Shown: positions 25,427-37,792 of the stretch, piece by piece
Layout of the letters: each line of letters begins with the position of its first letter
Numbering within the stretch: position 1 is the stretch's first letter
Origin: Lateolabrax maculatus
Taxonomy: Eukaryota > Chordata > Actinopteri > Acropomatiformes > Lateolabracidae
Reading direction: 5' to 3'
DNA: 64,000 nt
Assembly (NCBI GenBank): GCA_031216445.1
Contig: CM062206.1
Span: 23,961,501 to 24,025,500, forward strand
Position numbers and translations under genes: made by a program
Notes under the pieces: generated by a model
The model's input: the letters and a program-made list of their open reading frames with translations, nothing else
Told to the model about the DNA's origin: nothing
Database searches by the model: none

Positions 25427-25700
25427 GTTGGGCAAGTTACTCAAACGTAAAAAAAAAAGGTAATCAATTACTGATTACACTGTACTCATTGAAAAAATGA
25501 TAATATTACTTCACCATCTACTCAGCAGCAAAAGTAATGCTTTAAATTACTCTATTATTATATTACTGTCATTACTCTGATTGGCTTTGTTAAGGTGCCT
25601 TTAAAAAAACTTTAAGATCATCCACACATCACATCTTTTGTATTCAACATGTGTAGAAATAAAAAACTAGACACTTTGGGGTGATTTACTGCAGCAAGTA
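25427..25700. mobile_element. Fragment of short DNA element (TTGGGCAAGTTACT end)
   Basis: Starts near 'tgttgggcaagttactc' and continues with alternating ATTACT/TAATC words, as in fish elements whose ends read TTGGGCAAGTTACTT. No partner end or target duplication was found, so boundaries are approximate and the superfamily is open. Confidence 0.4.
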
Positions 25701-28232
25701 GCTTAGCCTCGGTGACTGCACCACCGAACAGCCAAAAGACACAAACCACGTGAAATGATAGTGGTGTGTTTTCTTTTACAAAACCATCTTTGGCCAAGTG
25801 TTAAATGCACAGACAGTGGCAAACAAAGAGCTCACAAAATTAACATTAATTAAACTGTGACAGTATGGCCTGTGAAAACAGTTGCTGGTTTAAACAAGTT
25901 TAAATATCGCTTTTTAATCTGATCCCTAATCGCTTAAATACTACCGCTGTCCTACAAAAACCATGACAATGAGGAAGGCCATGCACCTCTGACATGTTGA
26001 AATGATTACTATGGACTTTGTAATGGTCTAAGCTTCAGGAGTATTTCCTATGAACAAAACTCCACAAATGGCAACCAAAAGTTAAGTCTCGTAAAGCTGA
26101 AGGACTGGAGGAAGGAATCTTCAGGTCACAGCCTCAAAAAGGCTGTTGCCTCATTAACATTATGTAAGGAAGAGTGTGAATAATTTTAGTATCTCAACTC
26201 AATTAGTCTGTTTTATTCCTCTATCTTCTTTTAACATGTGGCATAATGAGAGTGAATATTTTTTTAGGATCACAACAACCCAATTAAATATGTCTTCATG
26301 CTTCAGTGATTTGCAGCAGAGTACTTTTTAAAGTCCCACATGCTTACCCTGGGCCACACTTAGTTGCGTAATCTTTAATTACTATTTAATTATAAAATAG
26401 TGTTAATAGGTAACCTTAATGGCTATTGTAGTCTCAAAAGTTTCAGTTTTCTTTATGACTTCTTATTAAAGTCTTGCCGGTGTTTATGCAGGGCTCAGCA
26501 CTAACATTTATTTTATGGGCTTTGTGGCCCCAAGAAAAATGTACGGGCACAGATAAAGTTATTTTTTTAAAGAATCATATAATCACTTTTAATATCAGCA
26601 TTTACAAGGCAGGGGCACACTGACTTTATTTGGATTACTGAAGAGTCTAAAACACATTGTACTTTGGACTTAAAGATCTAGGATGCTGATTCTCCAGAGG
26701 CTTTGCAGTTAAGGTTGGGGTTTCACAACCTTTAGTCAAATCTGAATTGTATCGAATCTAAATCCATTCAAATCCCTTATTGAGTCTATTTAGGTTTCGC
26801 TTTCAGCTTTTCAAATGAAGCTTAAGTTATAAAGGAGCAAAACTTTAAGATTTAGTTGAATTCTGTTGGTTAAGAGGGCAGAGAGGTTTACACAACCTGT
26901 AGATGCAACCTGATAATAATACTTGGACTAAATACTGGAGGCACAGGAAGAATTCAGAACTGTTAGGTTTCCTTTACTGTTGAATTTTCCTCATTTCTAC
27001 TGAATAGTTTGTGTTTTTGTTTATTTTCTCTCCCCAACAGTTTTCCTGCCAAATCCAGTCCTGTGACTCATGATGTGCAGTGTTGTGTTGAGGCCAACAG
27101 AGGCTGCCATGGTTTGCTTGTGGTTTTAATGTCTCAAATTTCACATGGTTTCTAATTTATTAATGTTGATGTGATTTATGTAGTGCAAAACATTGCAAAG
27201 GGCGTTTTATTGATTCAGGATTGTTGTGTCATACTGCGTACAGTTTAATTATGAAGTGTTAGAATACACCAATTTAAGTTTCTTTGCTTTTTTAATTACT
27301 TAACTTTTCGACTTTTTGATATCAGCAGTTTATCTGCGGGTCAGAAGATGTCTCCTACTTCACTGAAAAGTCTATTCTCAGTGTATTGGACCGAAGGTGC
27401 AGTTTCTTTGTTTGTTTGTTTGTTTGTTTTTTTTTGTTACAAAGCCTTGCTTTAAGATTCAGTTTTTTTGGAGCTTGACCCAAACCAAAAGTCAGAATAC
27501 CACAACCTGTGCTGCAATGTTTTTGACCATTCTTTCATTTTTAATCTTTCTTTGCGAGTTTCCAAACATGATGGAAGTACAATACCCCTTTAAAATAAAA
27601 CTACTGTTTCCCAGCACTGTACTGCAGTGGTTACGTACAGTATGTTGTAGCCATTGCTTATATTAGCTCCATATTGTGTCATTAACGGATAAAAACAGCA
27701 AGATCCTATTAATTTGTATCTCAGGGCCGACAAAAGTGAAGTTGCTCTCTTTAACTGTGTCATTGACGCAACATGAGGCAACTGTCACGCAATATGTAGA
27801 AATACCAAAAAAAAAAACAGCTTTGAGCTTGTTTGGTGTGTCACGGCGAGACGACGGTGTGGCGTGACAAGGAGCGACACATCACAGAGAAAGTCTCAGC
27901 TGACGTCAGTCAATCACAGAATAAAGAGGTGGAAGACAACAACAGGAAAGTAAAATATGGAAGCTACCGGTCCTCTCCTTCTCTGTCACATTCAAGTACC
28001 TGAATATACAGTATCTGTGGCAATCTCAGCCTCAGGTCTCTAATCATGTGCTGAGTTTGAGAAGAAAACTGCAGAGTCAGCTGGAATGTGCAATTGTTTC
28101 AGACAATACAGCAGCTCTACAATCAGTTTAATGTGGTTTTCACTACCTTTGTCTCTCTGCTATCACTGTAGTCACATCCATCCTCCCCATCTTCTTTCTG
28201 TCCCATACAAAGAGCTTTACTGTCATATACAG

Positions 28233-28233
<1 letters not shown>
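25701..28233. other. Gene-free stretch
   Basis: No recognisable gene or RNA. A TTTG-type repeat lies at about 27404-27436. Moderate frames near 27397-27867 have no family resemblance. Confidence 0.55.

Positions 28234-28268
<35 letters not shown>
28234..28268. repeat. (CA)n microsatellite
   Basis: CA dinucleotide tract of about 35 bp with one T interruption near its right end. Confidence 0.95.
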
Positions 28269-29272
28269 AGTTGGAGACACTGCAGCAAGCAGCTTGACAG
28301 CATGCAGAGGTGCTTATTTTGTTCTCTACTGTGATCACACTGTAACCTCCCTGCAACTCAGCAGGGGGTCTGTAGCCTGATTTCTACTGTATATGCCATA
28401 GGCGCACCCACCACCCCCCACCCATGACCTCCTTTTTGTGTTTCCTCCCCCTTTATCTTCATATTTAATGTATCCAGAGACATTGTTCTTAGAAACCAAG
28501 CCTGTTAAAAAATGTATTATCTTCACCATAGTCAATTTACAATAAAACATTATTTTCCAAACCTATGAAATTAACAAATCCCATTGGAGAAGCTTGAACC
28601 AGATAATGTTTGGGGTGTTGCTTTAAATATGATCAAAAACAACATTATTGATTTGTTTGCTGTCGATTGAAACAACCAAGTAATTGTTTCAATTCAATTT
28701 AAAAACCCCACCCATTTCCTGCCTGGCTATAATTAGATTAGATTAGATTAAACTTTATTGTCATTAAACATTTACAAGTATAGAGCAATGAAATGTGGTT
28801 TTGCATCCAACCAAAAGTGCAATAAGCAGTAACTACAGGTATACAGATAATAAATAATAAATTACATTAGTATTTTACCGTAATATACAGGTGAAAATAT
28901 ACAGATTGATTGGTTGAGGTACTATGAACATATTATACAGGTGGATTTGTGCATTTAATGTAAGTAGACTATAAACAGGAACTATAAACATAATTTACAA
29001 AAAGGAAATGGGCATGATAAATTAGGTAATACAAAATACAGATGGAGTGAACATTAAATAGTGCATAATAATAAACAGTAGCTGCCTAACATTACTAGAC
29101 TAGTGCAATATTCAGTACATAGTTCTAAGTGCAAACAGATGTCTTAAAGTGTGTGTGCAGAGAAGTCCAGTCATGCAGTGGTAATGGTGTAACAGCCTTT
29201 GGTCTGTGGGGGGAATGAGGAGTTGAGGGGTGTGTGAGTGAGGTGGGGTTGGATTGGGTGTGGGGGGGTTCG

Positions 29273-29746
29273 TCAGCGGGGGGCAGAGTTCAATAAGGAC
29301 ACAGCTCTGGGGAAAAAGCTATTCCTCAGTCTGCTGGTCCTTGTCCAGAATCTCCTGAAGCTCCTGCCTGAGGGCAGGAGGGAGAACAGTCTGTGTGCAG
29401 GGTGGGAGGCGTCCTCCAGAATGCTGCGAGCTCGACGCAGACAGCGTTTCTTCTGGACTCCCTCAATGACTGGATGTGGAGTTCCTGTGATGCGTTGGGC
29501 AGTTTTCTCCGCGACAGAGCAGCTCCCATACCAGACTGTGACACAGTTGGTTAGGATGCTCTCAATCACGCAGTGGTAAAAGTTCACCAGGATGGCTGAA
29601 GACACATGGTTCTTCTTCAGTGTCCTCAGGAAGAAGAGACGCTGGTGAGCTTTCTTGACAAGGCTGGAGGTGTTGGTGGTCCAGGACAGGTCCTCTGAGA
29701 TGTGGGTCCCCAGGAATTTGAAGATGGAGACACGCTCAACGTCCAT
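29273..29746 (-). pseudogene. LINE RT thumb and C-terminus
   Basis: An open minus-strand frame of 157 codons contains FKFLGTHISEDLSWTTNTS, VKKAHQRLFFLRTLKK, IESILTNCVTVWYGSC, KKRCLRRARSI and LRNSFFPRAVSLLNS. These are conserved in the C-terminal part of fish CR1/L2-type ORF2. It stops near 29273 and is followed by a 3' UTR with low-complexity CCCCCAC words. A frame change of one register separates it from the preceding RT frame near 29740. Confidence 0.85.
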
Positions 29747-30860
29747 CCCGTTGATGTGGATGGGGGAATGCTTTCCTCCTTCTCCTTCCTGAAGTCCACG
29801 ATGAGCTCCTTGGTTTTGCTGGTGTTAAGGAGCAGGTTACTTTCCACCATGTGGCCAGGTGCTGAACCTCTTCTCTGTAGGCTGTCTCATCGTTGTTGCT
29901 GATGAGACCAATCATGGAGTTGGATCCATGCACAGGTCTGCAGTCGTAGGTGAAGAGGGAGTAGAGGAAAGGGCTCAGCACACAACCCTGTGGCACACCA
30001 GTGTTGAGTGAGACAGTGGTGGAGCAGGTGTGGCCTGACCTAACATGTTGTGGTCTGTTGGTCAGAAAGTCCATAATCCAGTTGCAGAGGGAGGTGTTGG
30101 TGCCCAGGTCTCCGAGCTTAGTGATTAACTTGGAGGGAATGACAGTGTTGAAAGCTGAGCTGAAGTCAGCAAAGAGCAATCGTGCATAAGTGTTGGTGTG
30201 TGAGCACAGAGTGCAGTGCTGTGGAAACTGCATTGTCTATGCTCCTATTGCTGCAGTAGGCAAACTGGAGTGGGTCCAGTATGGAGGGAGTCTTTCAGGT
30301 GTGCCAGGACTAGCCACTCAAAGCACTTCATGATGATGGGTGTGAGTGCTACAGAGCGGTAGTCGTTGAGGCACGGCACGATGGATGTAGCTTTAAAGCA
30401 TGTTCGCACAGCTGCCTGGGTGAGGGACAGGTTGAAAATGTCTGCACATGCCCTGAACACACATCCGGGGATGCCGTCAGGTCCAGCAGCCTTGCGTGCA
30501 TTGATCCGGCTCAGTGCTGTGTGAACATCAGTGGAGTAGAGTGTGATGGGCTGGTGGTCTGCTGGGAGTGTTGTCTTGGTGACGGTTTTTCTGTTGTCCC
30601 TCTCGAAGCGTGCATAAAAGTCATATAGCTTGTTCAGGAAGGAGATGTCTGTGGCTGTGGGGGTGAGGTTGCGGGTTTTATTCTCGGTGATGGCCTGGAT
30701 GCCTTGCCACATGTGTCTGGGGTTGGAGTTGGAGAAGTGACCCTCTATCTTAAGCTTGTAGCAGTGCTTGGCCTTCTTGATGCCCCTTCTCAGGTTAGTC
30801 CTGGATGTGCTGTAGGCCTGTGCATCCCCTACAGGAACTGCACCTCCTTGTTCATCCATG
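29736..30860 (-). pseudogene. LINE reverse transcriptase, catalytic core damaged
   Basis: The minus-strand sequence carries DAQAYSTSRTNLRRGIKKAK, ARKAAGPDGIPG, VALTPIIMKCFE, the motif-A block LLFADFSSAFNTV (catalytic Asp present) and the motif-B block NTGVPQGCVLSPFLYSLFT. Two frames meet near 30240, with a break between IMKCFEWLVLAHLKDS and the motif-A block that loses the usual intervening segment. The residues between GSNSM and IGLIS (about 29912), where the catalytic FADD/YADD box belongs, are absent. Other small in-frame gaps occur (RACADIFNLS, SIVPCLNDYR). It cannot encode an active enzyme. Confidence 0.82.
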
Positions 30861-30999
30861 GCTTCTGGTTGGGGTACGTGGTGGTCTGCTTCTCTGTCGT
30901 GACGCCGTCGATGATGCTGGTGATGTAATCCATAACAGAGGAAGCATAAATGTTAATGTCTGTGTGTGAGCCACAGATGGCCTGAGAAGAAAACCTACT

Positions 31000-31520
31000 C
31001 CGGTCCGTGTGTTGAAACTTGTTCTGGATTACAGAGTCTGTCCCTGACCTTGATGGTCCTCACTGGTGGCTTGACACGGTTGATGAGGGGTGAATATTTG
31101 GGGGTGAGGAACAAAGAAAGGTGATCCGACAGTCCGAGGTGGGGGAGGGCGGTAAGCAGCAGCCATGTTTGTGTAAACATGGTCCGAAGTTTGGTTTCCT
31201 CTGGTGTGGCAGGAAACATGCTGGTGGAATTTGGGGAACACTGTCTTTAAGTTTGAATGATTAAAATCACCCGCAACAATAAAGGCAATAAAGGAAGCCT
31301 CTGGGTGATCAGTCTGTTGTTTACTAATGCCTGCATGAAGTTCGTTCATTGCTAGCTTGGCATTAGCATCCGGTGGAATATAAGCAGCAGTAATGATGGT
31401 GGACGTGAACTCCCGTGGCAGATAGAAGTCTACACTAGCTGAGCAATGACTTCCAAGAGTAACAGAGTCCGTACACCAAGCCCTGTTGACATAAATGCAC
31501 AATCCGCCGTCTTCGATCAC
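31000..31520 (-). pseudogene. LINE endonuclease (APE-type) domain, broken
   Basis: Minus-strand frames encode the second half of an apurinic-type endonuclease, which nicks target DNA to prime reverse transcription. Visible signatures are SVTLGSHCSASVDFYLPREF, AAYIPPDANA, VAGDFNHSNLK (the conserved GDFN block), TRGNQTSDHVYTN and, in another frame, LGLSDHLSLFLTPKY (the terminal SDH block with its catalytic His). The N-terminal part of the domain (the QET-type block) is missing at the 31520 edge. A frameshift separates the DHVYTN and SDH parts. Confidence 0.8.
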
Positions 31521-31533
31521 TTTCGCCCGGCCG

Positions 31534-31686
31534 GTGTTGAGTGAGACAGTGGTGGAGCAGGTGTGGTCTGACCTAACATGTTGTGGTCACTTGGTCAGAA
31601 AGTCCATAATCCAGTTGCAGAGGGAGGTGTTTGTGCCCAGGTCTCCAAGTTTAGCGATTAACTTGGAGAGGATGACAGTGTTGAAA
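31534..31686 (-). repeat. Displaced duplicate of the LINE RT segment
   Basis: About 153 bp here repeat, in the same orientation, the RT segment at 30001-30153, with roughly nine differences by eye (about 94% identity). The encoded motif-B region therefore appears twice, the second time upstream of the endonuclease, where it does not belong. It begins immediately after the truncated endonuclease edge and ends where sequence of another LINE begins (gtgcatcatgggaaatc). Confidence 0.88.
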
Positions 31687-32000
31687 CTGTGCATCATGGG
31701 AAATCCCCCGGCAGTCTAAGCCAATAGCAGCATAACTAAGGGATGGTTCAGAGCTCACCTGAGCAGCCCTAACTATAAGCTTTATCAAAGAGGGACATTT
31801 TTAGCATACTCTTAAATGAAGAGAGGGTGTCTGCCTCCCGAACCCAAATTGGGAGCTGGTTCCACAGAAGAGGAGCTTGATAACTAAAGGCTCTGGCTCC
31901 CATTCTACTTTTAGAGACTTAAGGTACCACAAGTAACCCTGCGTTCTGTGAGCGCAGTGCTCTATTTGGGTAATACGGTACTATGAGCTCTTTAAGATAT
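31687..32000 (-). pseudogene. Second LINE: RT C-terminus, minus strand
   Basis: The minus strand encodes KELIVPYYPNRALRSQNAG, then SKSRMGARAFSYQAPLLWNQ, LPIWVREADTLSSFKSML and SLFDKAYS followed by a stop. This is the last ~80 residues of a widespread fish LINE ORF2 whose 3' UTR contains the 'gcatcatgggaaatccc' word seen at 31690-31706. One in-frame stop lies near the LLVVP position. The family differs from the 28.7-31.5 kb LINE by its C-terminal sequence. Confidence 0.75.
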
Positions 32001-33964
32001 TTATGAATTTCAGCCGTATTATGCAACCTACAAATACTTTCTCAAACAGCAGGCTGTAGAATGTGATGACTCTGCGTTCATCAGAATGTGCGATGTTTGT
32101 ATGGGCAAGAAAAAACAAAACAAAACTGAAATACCCCTGTGGAGCTCTTTGTATTTGAGGTTCTGTGATGCTGCATTAGTACCTTCCCAGCTGTCACAGA
32201 ATCTTAGCACGTGAGCACTTCCGGCACTAAAATCCCACTGACTAACTTTTCTTCAAGATGGTATCTGGAATCATTTTGAGAAAAACTCATCACAAATGTG
32301 TTGGACATCAAAATATCATATAACATATATATCTGTGTAATACTGGTGCCCTGCAGCTGCAAAAGTAAATAAGAAATTAAAATAAGAACAACCACAGTGG
32401 CTTATACAGATTCAATTTTCTCTTCTGCGTTTCCCAAGTTTTTCATTGAACATGACATGAGTGTACAGCCTGCTGAGAGGCTGTACGGCCTGCACAGTGG
32501 TGTCTTAAGCTAACATGGTCACTATTACAGTGCTAAGATGCTGATGTTCTTAGTTTGGTGTGTTAGGTTAACTTAATAAGTCAATATTAGCATTTATAAG
32601 TACAGATGCGGCTGATAGGATTATCATTTGTTTTACAGGTCATAAACAAAAGCATTGGATTGATGATAGACGAAGAATCAGGGGATCGCCAAAATTATTA
32701 AAATTCTTCCTTAATTCTTCTGTATCAAATGTCATGGCAGTCCGTCCAATAGGCACCAAAGTGGTAGAGCAACTGGCTGACATACTGCTACAGTAGCAGG
32801 GCTGAAAATGAACAAAACCCCATCGGGGCTTTCTTTTATTTTGTATGCATTTTGTATTAAACATTAAACAAATAGATTGTGGCTGAACTGTAACAAACCA
32901 TGTGATTGAATTGACCCTGTCAGACTCAGAGTACCGTGAGATTGTGCAGAATGATTTGCTTTGTCTTGGCCTGTCCCTTTGCACCTGCTTTGTGATGAAT
33001 ATGGCTGTAACTCCTCAGACTCCAAGCTCCCACCCTGCAAAAATGTCCTCCCACACACACTTGTTGTGACTTATCATGTCCCTGCAGACAAGGCTAATCA
33101 AAAGATGTTACACTGGTAGTATATTGATTATAAACATTTTTTAAAAAGAGGCTCATTCCAACCTCAAGAAATCTGTATGGCTCTGCCGGGTCTTGTAAGA
33201 CTGTAGATTCTCTACATTTACATCTACATTGGCGTCTAATGAGCAATACCTGCTCTTGATTGTGGTGTGACACCTTCCACTGCGCTTCACATTTTCACAC
33301 AGCCTGTTTCACATGACACCAGAGCTGAAGACAGCACAGTAATTAACAAAGTGGCTGGCCCTAATTGGTTTCACTATGACAGACACAGTAAGCGGTGTTA
33401 CTGTAACAGACACTAAAAGGTATCGCCATGACCACTGCTAATTGGTATCAGTGTGACAGACACTGAGGGAGAGGAGGCACCTACTCTCGTTCTGCAGAGA
33501 ACAGTCTGAGATGGTTGCTAAGAAACAGCTCCTCGGTAGTGTGTGTGTGTGTCTTAAGGGGGTTTAAATAGATATAGTGTTTATGGGACAGAGATGCACA
33601 CATATATGCATCAAAACAAAAGGCAACTCACATTTGTTTGTGCCTCAAACATCCTCACACCTACACACACACACACACTGAACAATGTGTACTGTCAGAC
33701 AGGACTTATTGACTGCTATATTGCTGTCTGTCCTGCTCTGCGTCTCCCTCCTCTTGGGTTTCACAGGTCAGAATACAACCTATAGAAGCCAGCAGGTACA
33801 GTATCCCCACAGCTGTGTTACAGAGTGTTTTCCATACTTGCTGGAACTGCTCCGGGTTTTCTATTGTGATACTTGACATACAGCCATTGGATAGAACTGA
33901 AAACATTAGAATAGAAATCCCTAAGACAGATATCAAAGCAAGGGAAATGCTTTTGACTTGACTC

Positions 33965-34010
<46 letters not shown>

Positions 34011-37000
34011 CCTGACATGTTTGGTACAGGTCAACATACAATCACAGTTAACACTTGGCAACCAGGCTTAGCAACCTGCATTCCTATTTCACAAATGAAT
34101 ATTTTTAGACTAACTATCATGTGAGTGGAGTCGGTTGTAGCAATGAGCAGTTCCCCTCAGCTCTACAGAGATCTATAGCCTGTTTTAGACGAATGTTTTG
34201 GTTTTTACGGCCACCGACGTTATTGTTTTGGTTAAGGCTTACTGTAGGCCATCTGCCAAGTCCCAAACAGGGGACATAGTTGGGTTTAGTCCTGACAAGT
34301 AAAGTAGAACATTTAGCAGCTAAAGAGACAGATATTTCCCGCAGGAGTTGGTGGAGACCAAAACAGAACTTAAAGGAGAATGAAGCTTTGACTCAAATTG
34401 ATCAGGTGGACACAAACATGACTCCAAATGAATGTTGCTCTGTGTATGCTGGGTGTTAACATAGGCAACTATATGCTAACATGTTCACCTCAACCACTTT
34501 CAAAATAGATCATTGTAGAGTATGTAAATGCTGTGTATACAGCTTGTTCTGCTGCCCCCAAGTAGCCGGAAATATGTCTTAATGGGCTTAAGGGGCATTT
34601 GTGCATGACTGTGGAGGACAGTGCATGTGGAATTAAACAGTTTTGTATCTTTATGGGAAACTGACAACAGAATGACGGCAGAGCAGCCACTCCAGTCTTC
34701 CAACTAGAAATAATACATAGTGTACTTCTCTTTTTCTTCAATTGTGATGGGGCAGTGGGTGGTACATATGTTAGATTGTGTATATTGGTTCATTTATTGA
34801 TACTGAAGTTAATGTGTGTGACATACAGACAGTTATTTACAGACATTATCACTGCCCCCTTAGGCCAATCAGTGCAGTTTTGATAATGGTGGAACACAGA
34901 AATGAGACGCATCATTTGCCACATTTTGGCAAAGTATGATCAATGGTGCACATCATTTTGTGCAAGACATACAAACAATTAAACAAACATCCCCCCCCCA
35001 ACACACACACACACACACACCCTCAAGCCAAAGGAGACAAACACATTATGGAGGAATGAGATACTTACATCATTCCCTGAGGCTTCATGACAATCCAACC
35101 AGCTGTGTCTGAGATTTTGTGCTTAACTGTACAAACTATTACACAAGCCTCTTTTGACCAATCAGCACAATCTTAATATGCCCCAAGAGAGCAATGACTC
35201 ACATCATTCCATAAACTTTTGTCTACTTTAGATCAGCAGCATCATGAGATATTGAGTGTGACCATGCATGACGGAGAGACAGACGGAGTCAATCCACAGT
35301 CCTCCACCCATTTCATTCAGGCAGACAATAAAAGCCAAGTAGCACAGGCACTTGCTCGGCTATTACTCCCCTACGGGCTCTTAAGTAGCTTTCACACTCG
35401 CTCAGACTCCTGATAGCAAAATGGCTAATGTCTGGTGGGCCTGGTTGCAAACAAAGTCTGCTATAGGATTACAGGATACACTTCACTGTACTGTAACAAC
35501 CTGTGTATGCCAGGGCAAATTTCTTACCAAGGTCGACGTGCGACCCCGGGGAAGAGAAAATGTTCCAAGTCAAGTTCCAAGTAACCGTTATATGTACTAT
35601 GAAGGCCTAGAATAATGTTTTATTTCCCATGTTTAACAGCTTGGACGCACCAGGATTTAAAATGCAATCGCCACAATCAGAGAATCTGTTCAAGGAGGCA
35701 AAATGAATCTTAGAGTGCAGAGTGTTCTGCGTGAAGTTCAACTTTGGTGAACGTTGACGTGTGAATTCATGCTATCGAACAATAGCAAGCCGTCTTGACA
35801 TTGCTGACCTTTTAGGGTACGGAGAGCCAGAGAGTCCAAAATATAGGAAACTATCGTATTGTGTTGCACCATTCACTTTTATTTAACCTCCTCTGTGGGA
35901 GTAAAAACTGTTCCACTAGAGAGAAATGTTCTGCAGACAGTTAAGAGGATGCCAATGGTATAAATGCGTCGTCTGAATTAACTGAACTTATTGTACCTCT
36001 AGTGACCAAGCTAAGATTACTAATTGGCCTTTAGCTCATGCATTAGCGTGAAGAGCTTTATTTTCCCTCTTGAATAAGTTGAACCACACGATGTGCAATG
36101 GTGACCATCATGCCAGGGGGAAGCAAACAGAACAGAGACAACAGAGAGAAGCTGTAGCTGTGTACAGCAGTTCACCAACTAGCCCTGACAGTCGGTATGT
36201 TACCAAGCTTCTCGCCCTTCTATTTCACATGGACGAGTGGACATCACTTTGAGGTGTGACCGCTGATTTAAAAAGGACATGGGCTACTTTAATGACTGTC
36301 CTTACTCATCATATTGCTGTTATTTCCTCCGACCTTCTGGTTTAGCAACAATTTATTGACTGTTTCATGACAGCTGTTAAAGACTCGATATCCACAGGAC
36401 TAATAAAAAGGATAATGTTCACAAAAATAAAGTATAGGTATGGGTAAAAGTGACAAAAGCACCTCGATGGTGCAAGAAACAGTAGCATGATTTTGCAGAA
36501 GCTCAAACAGTGTTAAGAAGTCGTTGCAATTAATTTACTTGCACCTTTAGTGCAACAACATAAACTGCTGGAGGTGTCATTGACATAATCACCTTATTGG
36601 AGTCGTAAATGTTTGATTTGAAGCTCTTATGAAACTCTTTATCATATGCAGCAAAATATGGAGGCTGTCCTGCCACTGCTGTGCTATAGATGGCTGACGT
36701 GGGACCTCCACTGGTTCAAACTTGCTGTTTGCACTGTAACTCACAGATCCCAAGGTGCATGCTGTTCTCCTAAACATGTCCTCTCCGTTGTAAATAACAA
36801 CACCATCATGGAGAAATGGGAAAAGACTGCCAGAGGCTGGCATTCATCCAAACAGCTGTTTAAAAGCATCTGGCTAATGGCAGCCATACATCAGTTGGAG
36901 TTATGTATAGTCTGTGTGACTTTAACTGTCAGACAAATTCTTATAAATAGTCTTTTCGGCCTGTGTTACATAATCTATAATGACTTTCTCTGGAAGTCAA

Positions 37001-37545
37001 ACCATTATATATATAGCCAATTTGACTTTGACAGTTAATGAACTTAGCACAAATATAAGCCATCCACTGTATGCTGGAGGATATGCAGGCCACTATAGGA
37101 CTTTCTCCTCGTCCTTTATATTTGCCCCTTACTTTTTCATGCTTCCCCCAATGTAGTTTTGCTTTAATTCCACAGTTAGAGAAATAAAATATTTCTATTT
37201 GATGCTCTGCACCAGTGGCCAATGGCTTTGACACCTGCACTCCTTACTCAGGGTTGACTGTAATGTTGGAGATCCGTGAATGCAAGATTATAACCTTAAT
37301 AACTTGTGGCTGTATCACGGCCCTGCTGATCTGTTTTCTGGTTCTACAACATGTGAGTCCAAGATCAGCTTGTAAAGCTGTTTGTTAGAGGAAGAATGTT
37401 GAAAATATGGTGAATAGTGAATGGACTGCACTTAGTATATACTGCTTTTCTACCTTAAAAGACAAAGCGATTTGTTCCCCACTCTACTGGTCCTGGACTG
37501 AGCACACCGCGCTCTGGACCCAACTCCAAACCGAGACCGGTAATA
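32001..37545. other. Gene-free stretch with two CA/TG tracts
   Basis: No recognisable gene. (TG)n lies at 33967-34005, and a C9 run plus (CA)n at 34991-35020. The segment about 34180-34740 looks like an old dispersed repeat (words such as 'ctgctgcccccaagtagccg'), but I cannot name it. The remaining frames show no domains. Confidence 0.5.
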
Positions 37546-37792
37546 GTGAAATTTCCTTACTATCAGGACAAACAGCGAGCACTGAGGCTAAGCCAAGATA
37601 AACTGATCTTCTACCCAGATTACAGAGCCACTGTTAAGAACAAATGAACGACATTCAACCCCGTCAAGGCTCTTCTCTACCAGAAAGGAGTGAAGTTTCG
37701 GATGGTCTTTCCTGCTGTGCTAAAGGTGGACTATAAGGGAGATACTTAATCCTTCAACACTGCAGCTGAGGCACAAAAATTCTATGACCAAC
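37546..37792 (+). pseudogene. Tx1-type ORF1 fragment
   Basis: The frame from 37546 reads VKFPYYQDKQRALRLSQDKL, IFYPDYRATV, FNPVKALLYQKGVKFRMVFP, AVLKVDYKGDT and SFNTAAEAQKFYDQ. These match the conserved C-terminal part of the ORF1 protein of fish L1/Tx1 elements, where 'F.DYS..V…KR..F..vk..L…KFsLlfPA.LRV' is followed by 'F.tpeeA..F'. ORF1 proteins bind element RNA. Two in-frame stops (after VKNK and after KGDT) make it dead. The N-terminal coiled-coil part is not recognisable upstream. Confidence 0.72.

Larger units (their letters stand above)
28726..31530 (-). mobile_element. Degraded CR1/L2/Rex-like LINE, minus strand
   Basis: Read on the minus strand, this is an endonuclease domain (about 31520-31000), a linker and RT (about 30860-29740), the RT C-terminus (about 29746-29273) and a 3' UTR of about 540 bp. 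The 3' UTR ends in TTTAATC/TAATC repeats (plus strand: attagattagattag at 28727-28745). The order and the terminal pentamer repeat are typical of CR1/L2-group LINEs. The exact clade (L2 versus Rex1/Babar) cannot be settled by eye. The 5' end and any ORF1 are missing. Confidence 0.85.

Noticed and set aside
29238..29579. 113-residue plus-strand frame over the LINE C-terminus
   Set aside because: It is the antisense shadow of the minus-strand LINE frame, which carries the conserved motifs.
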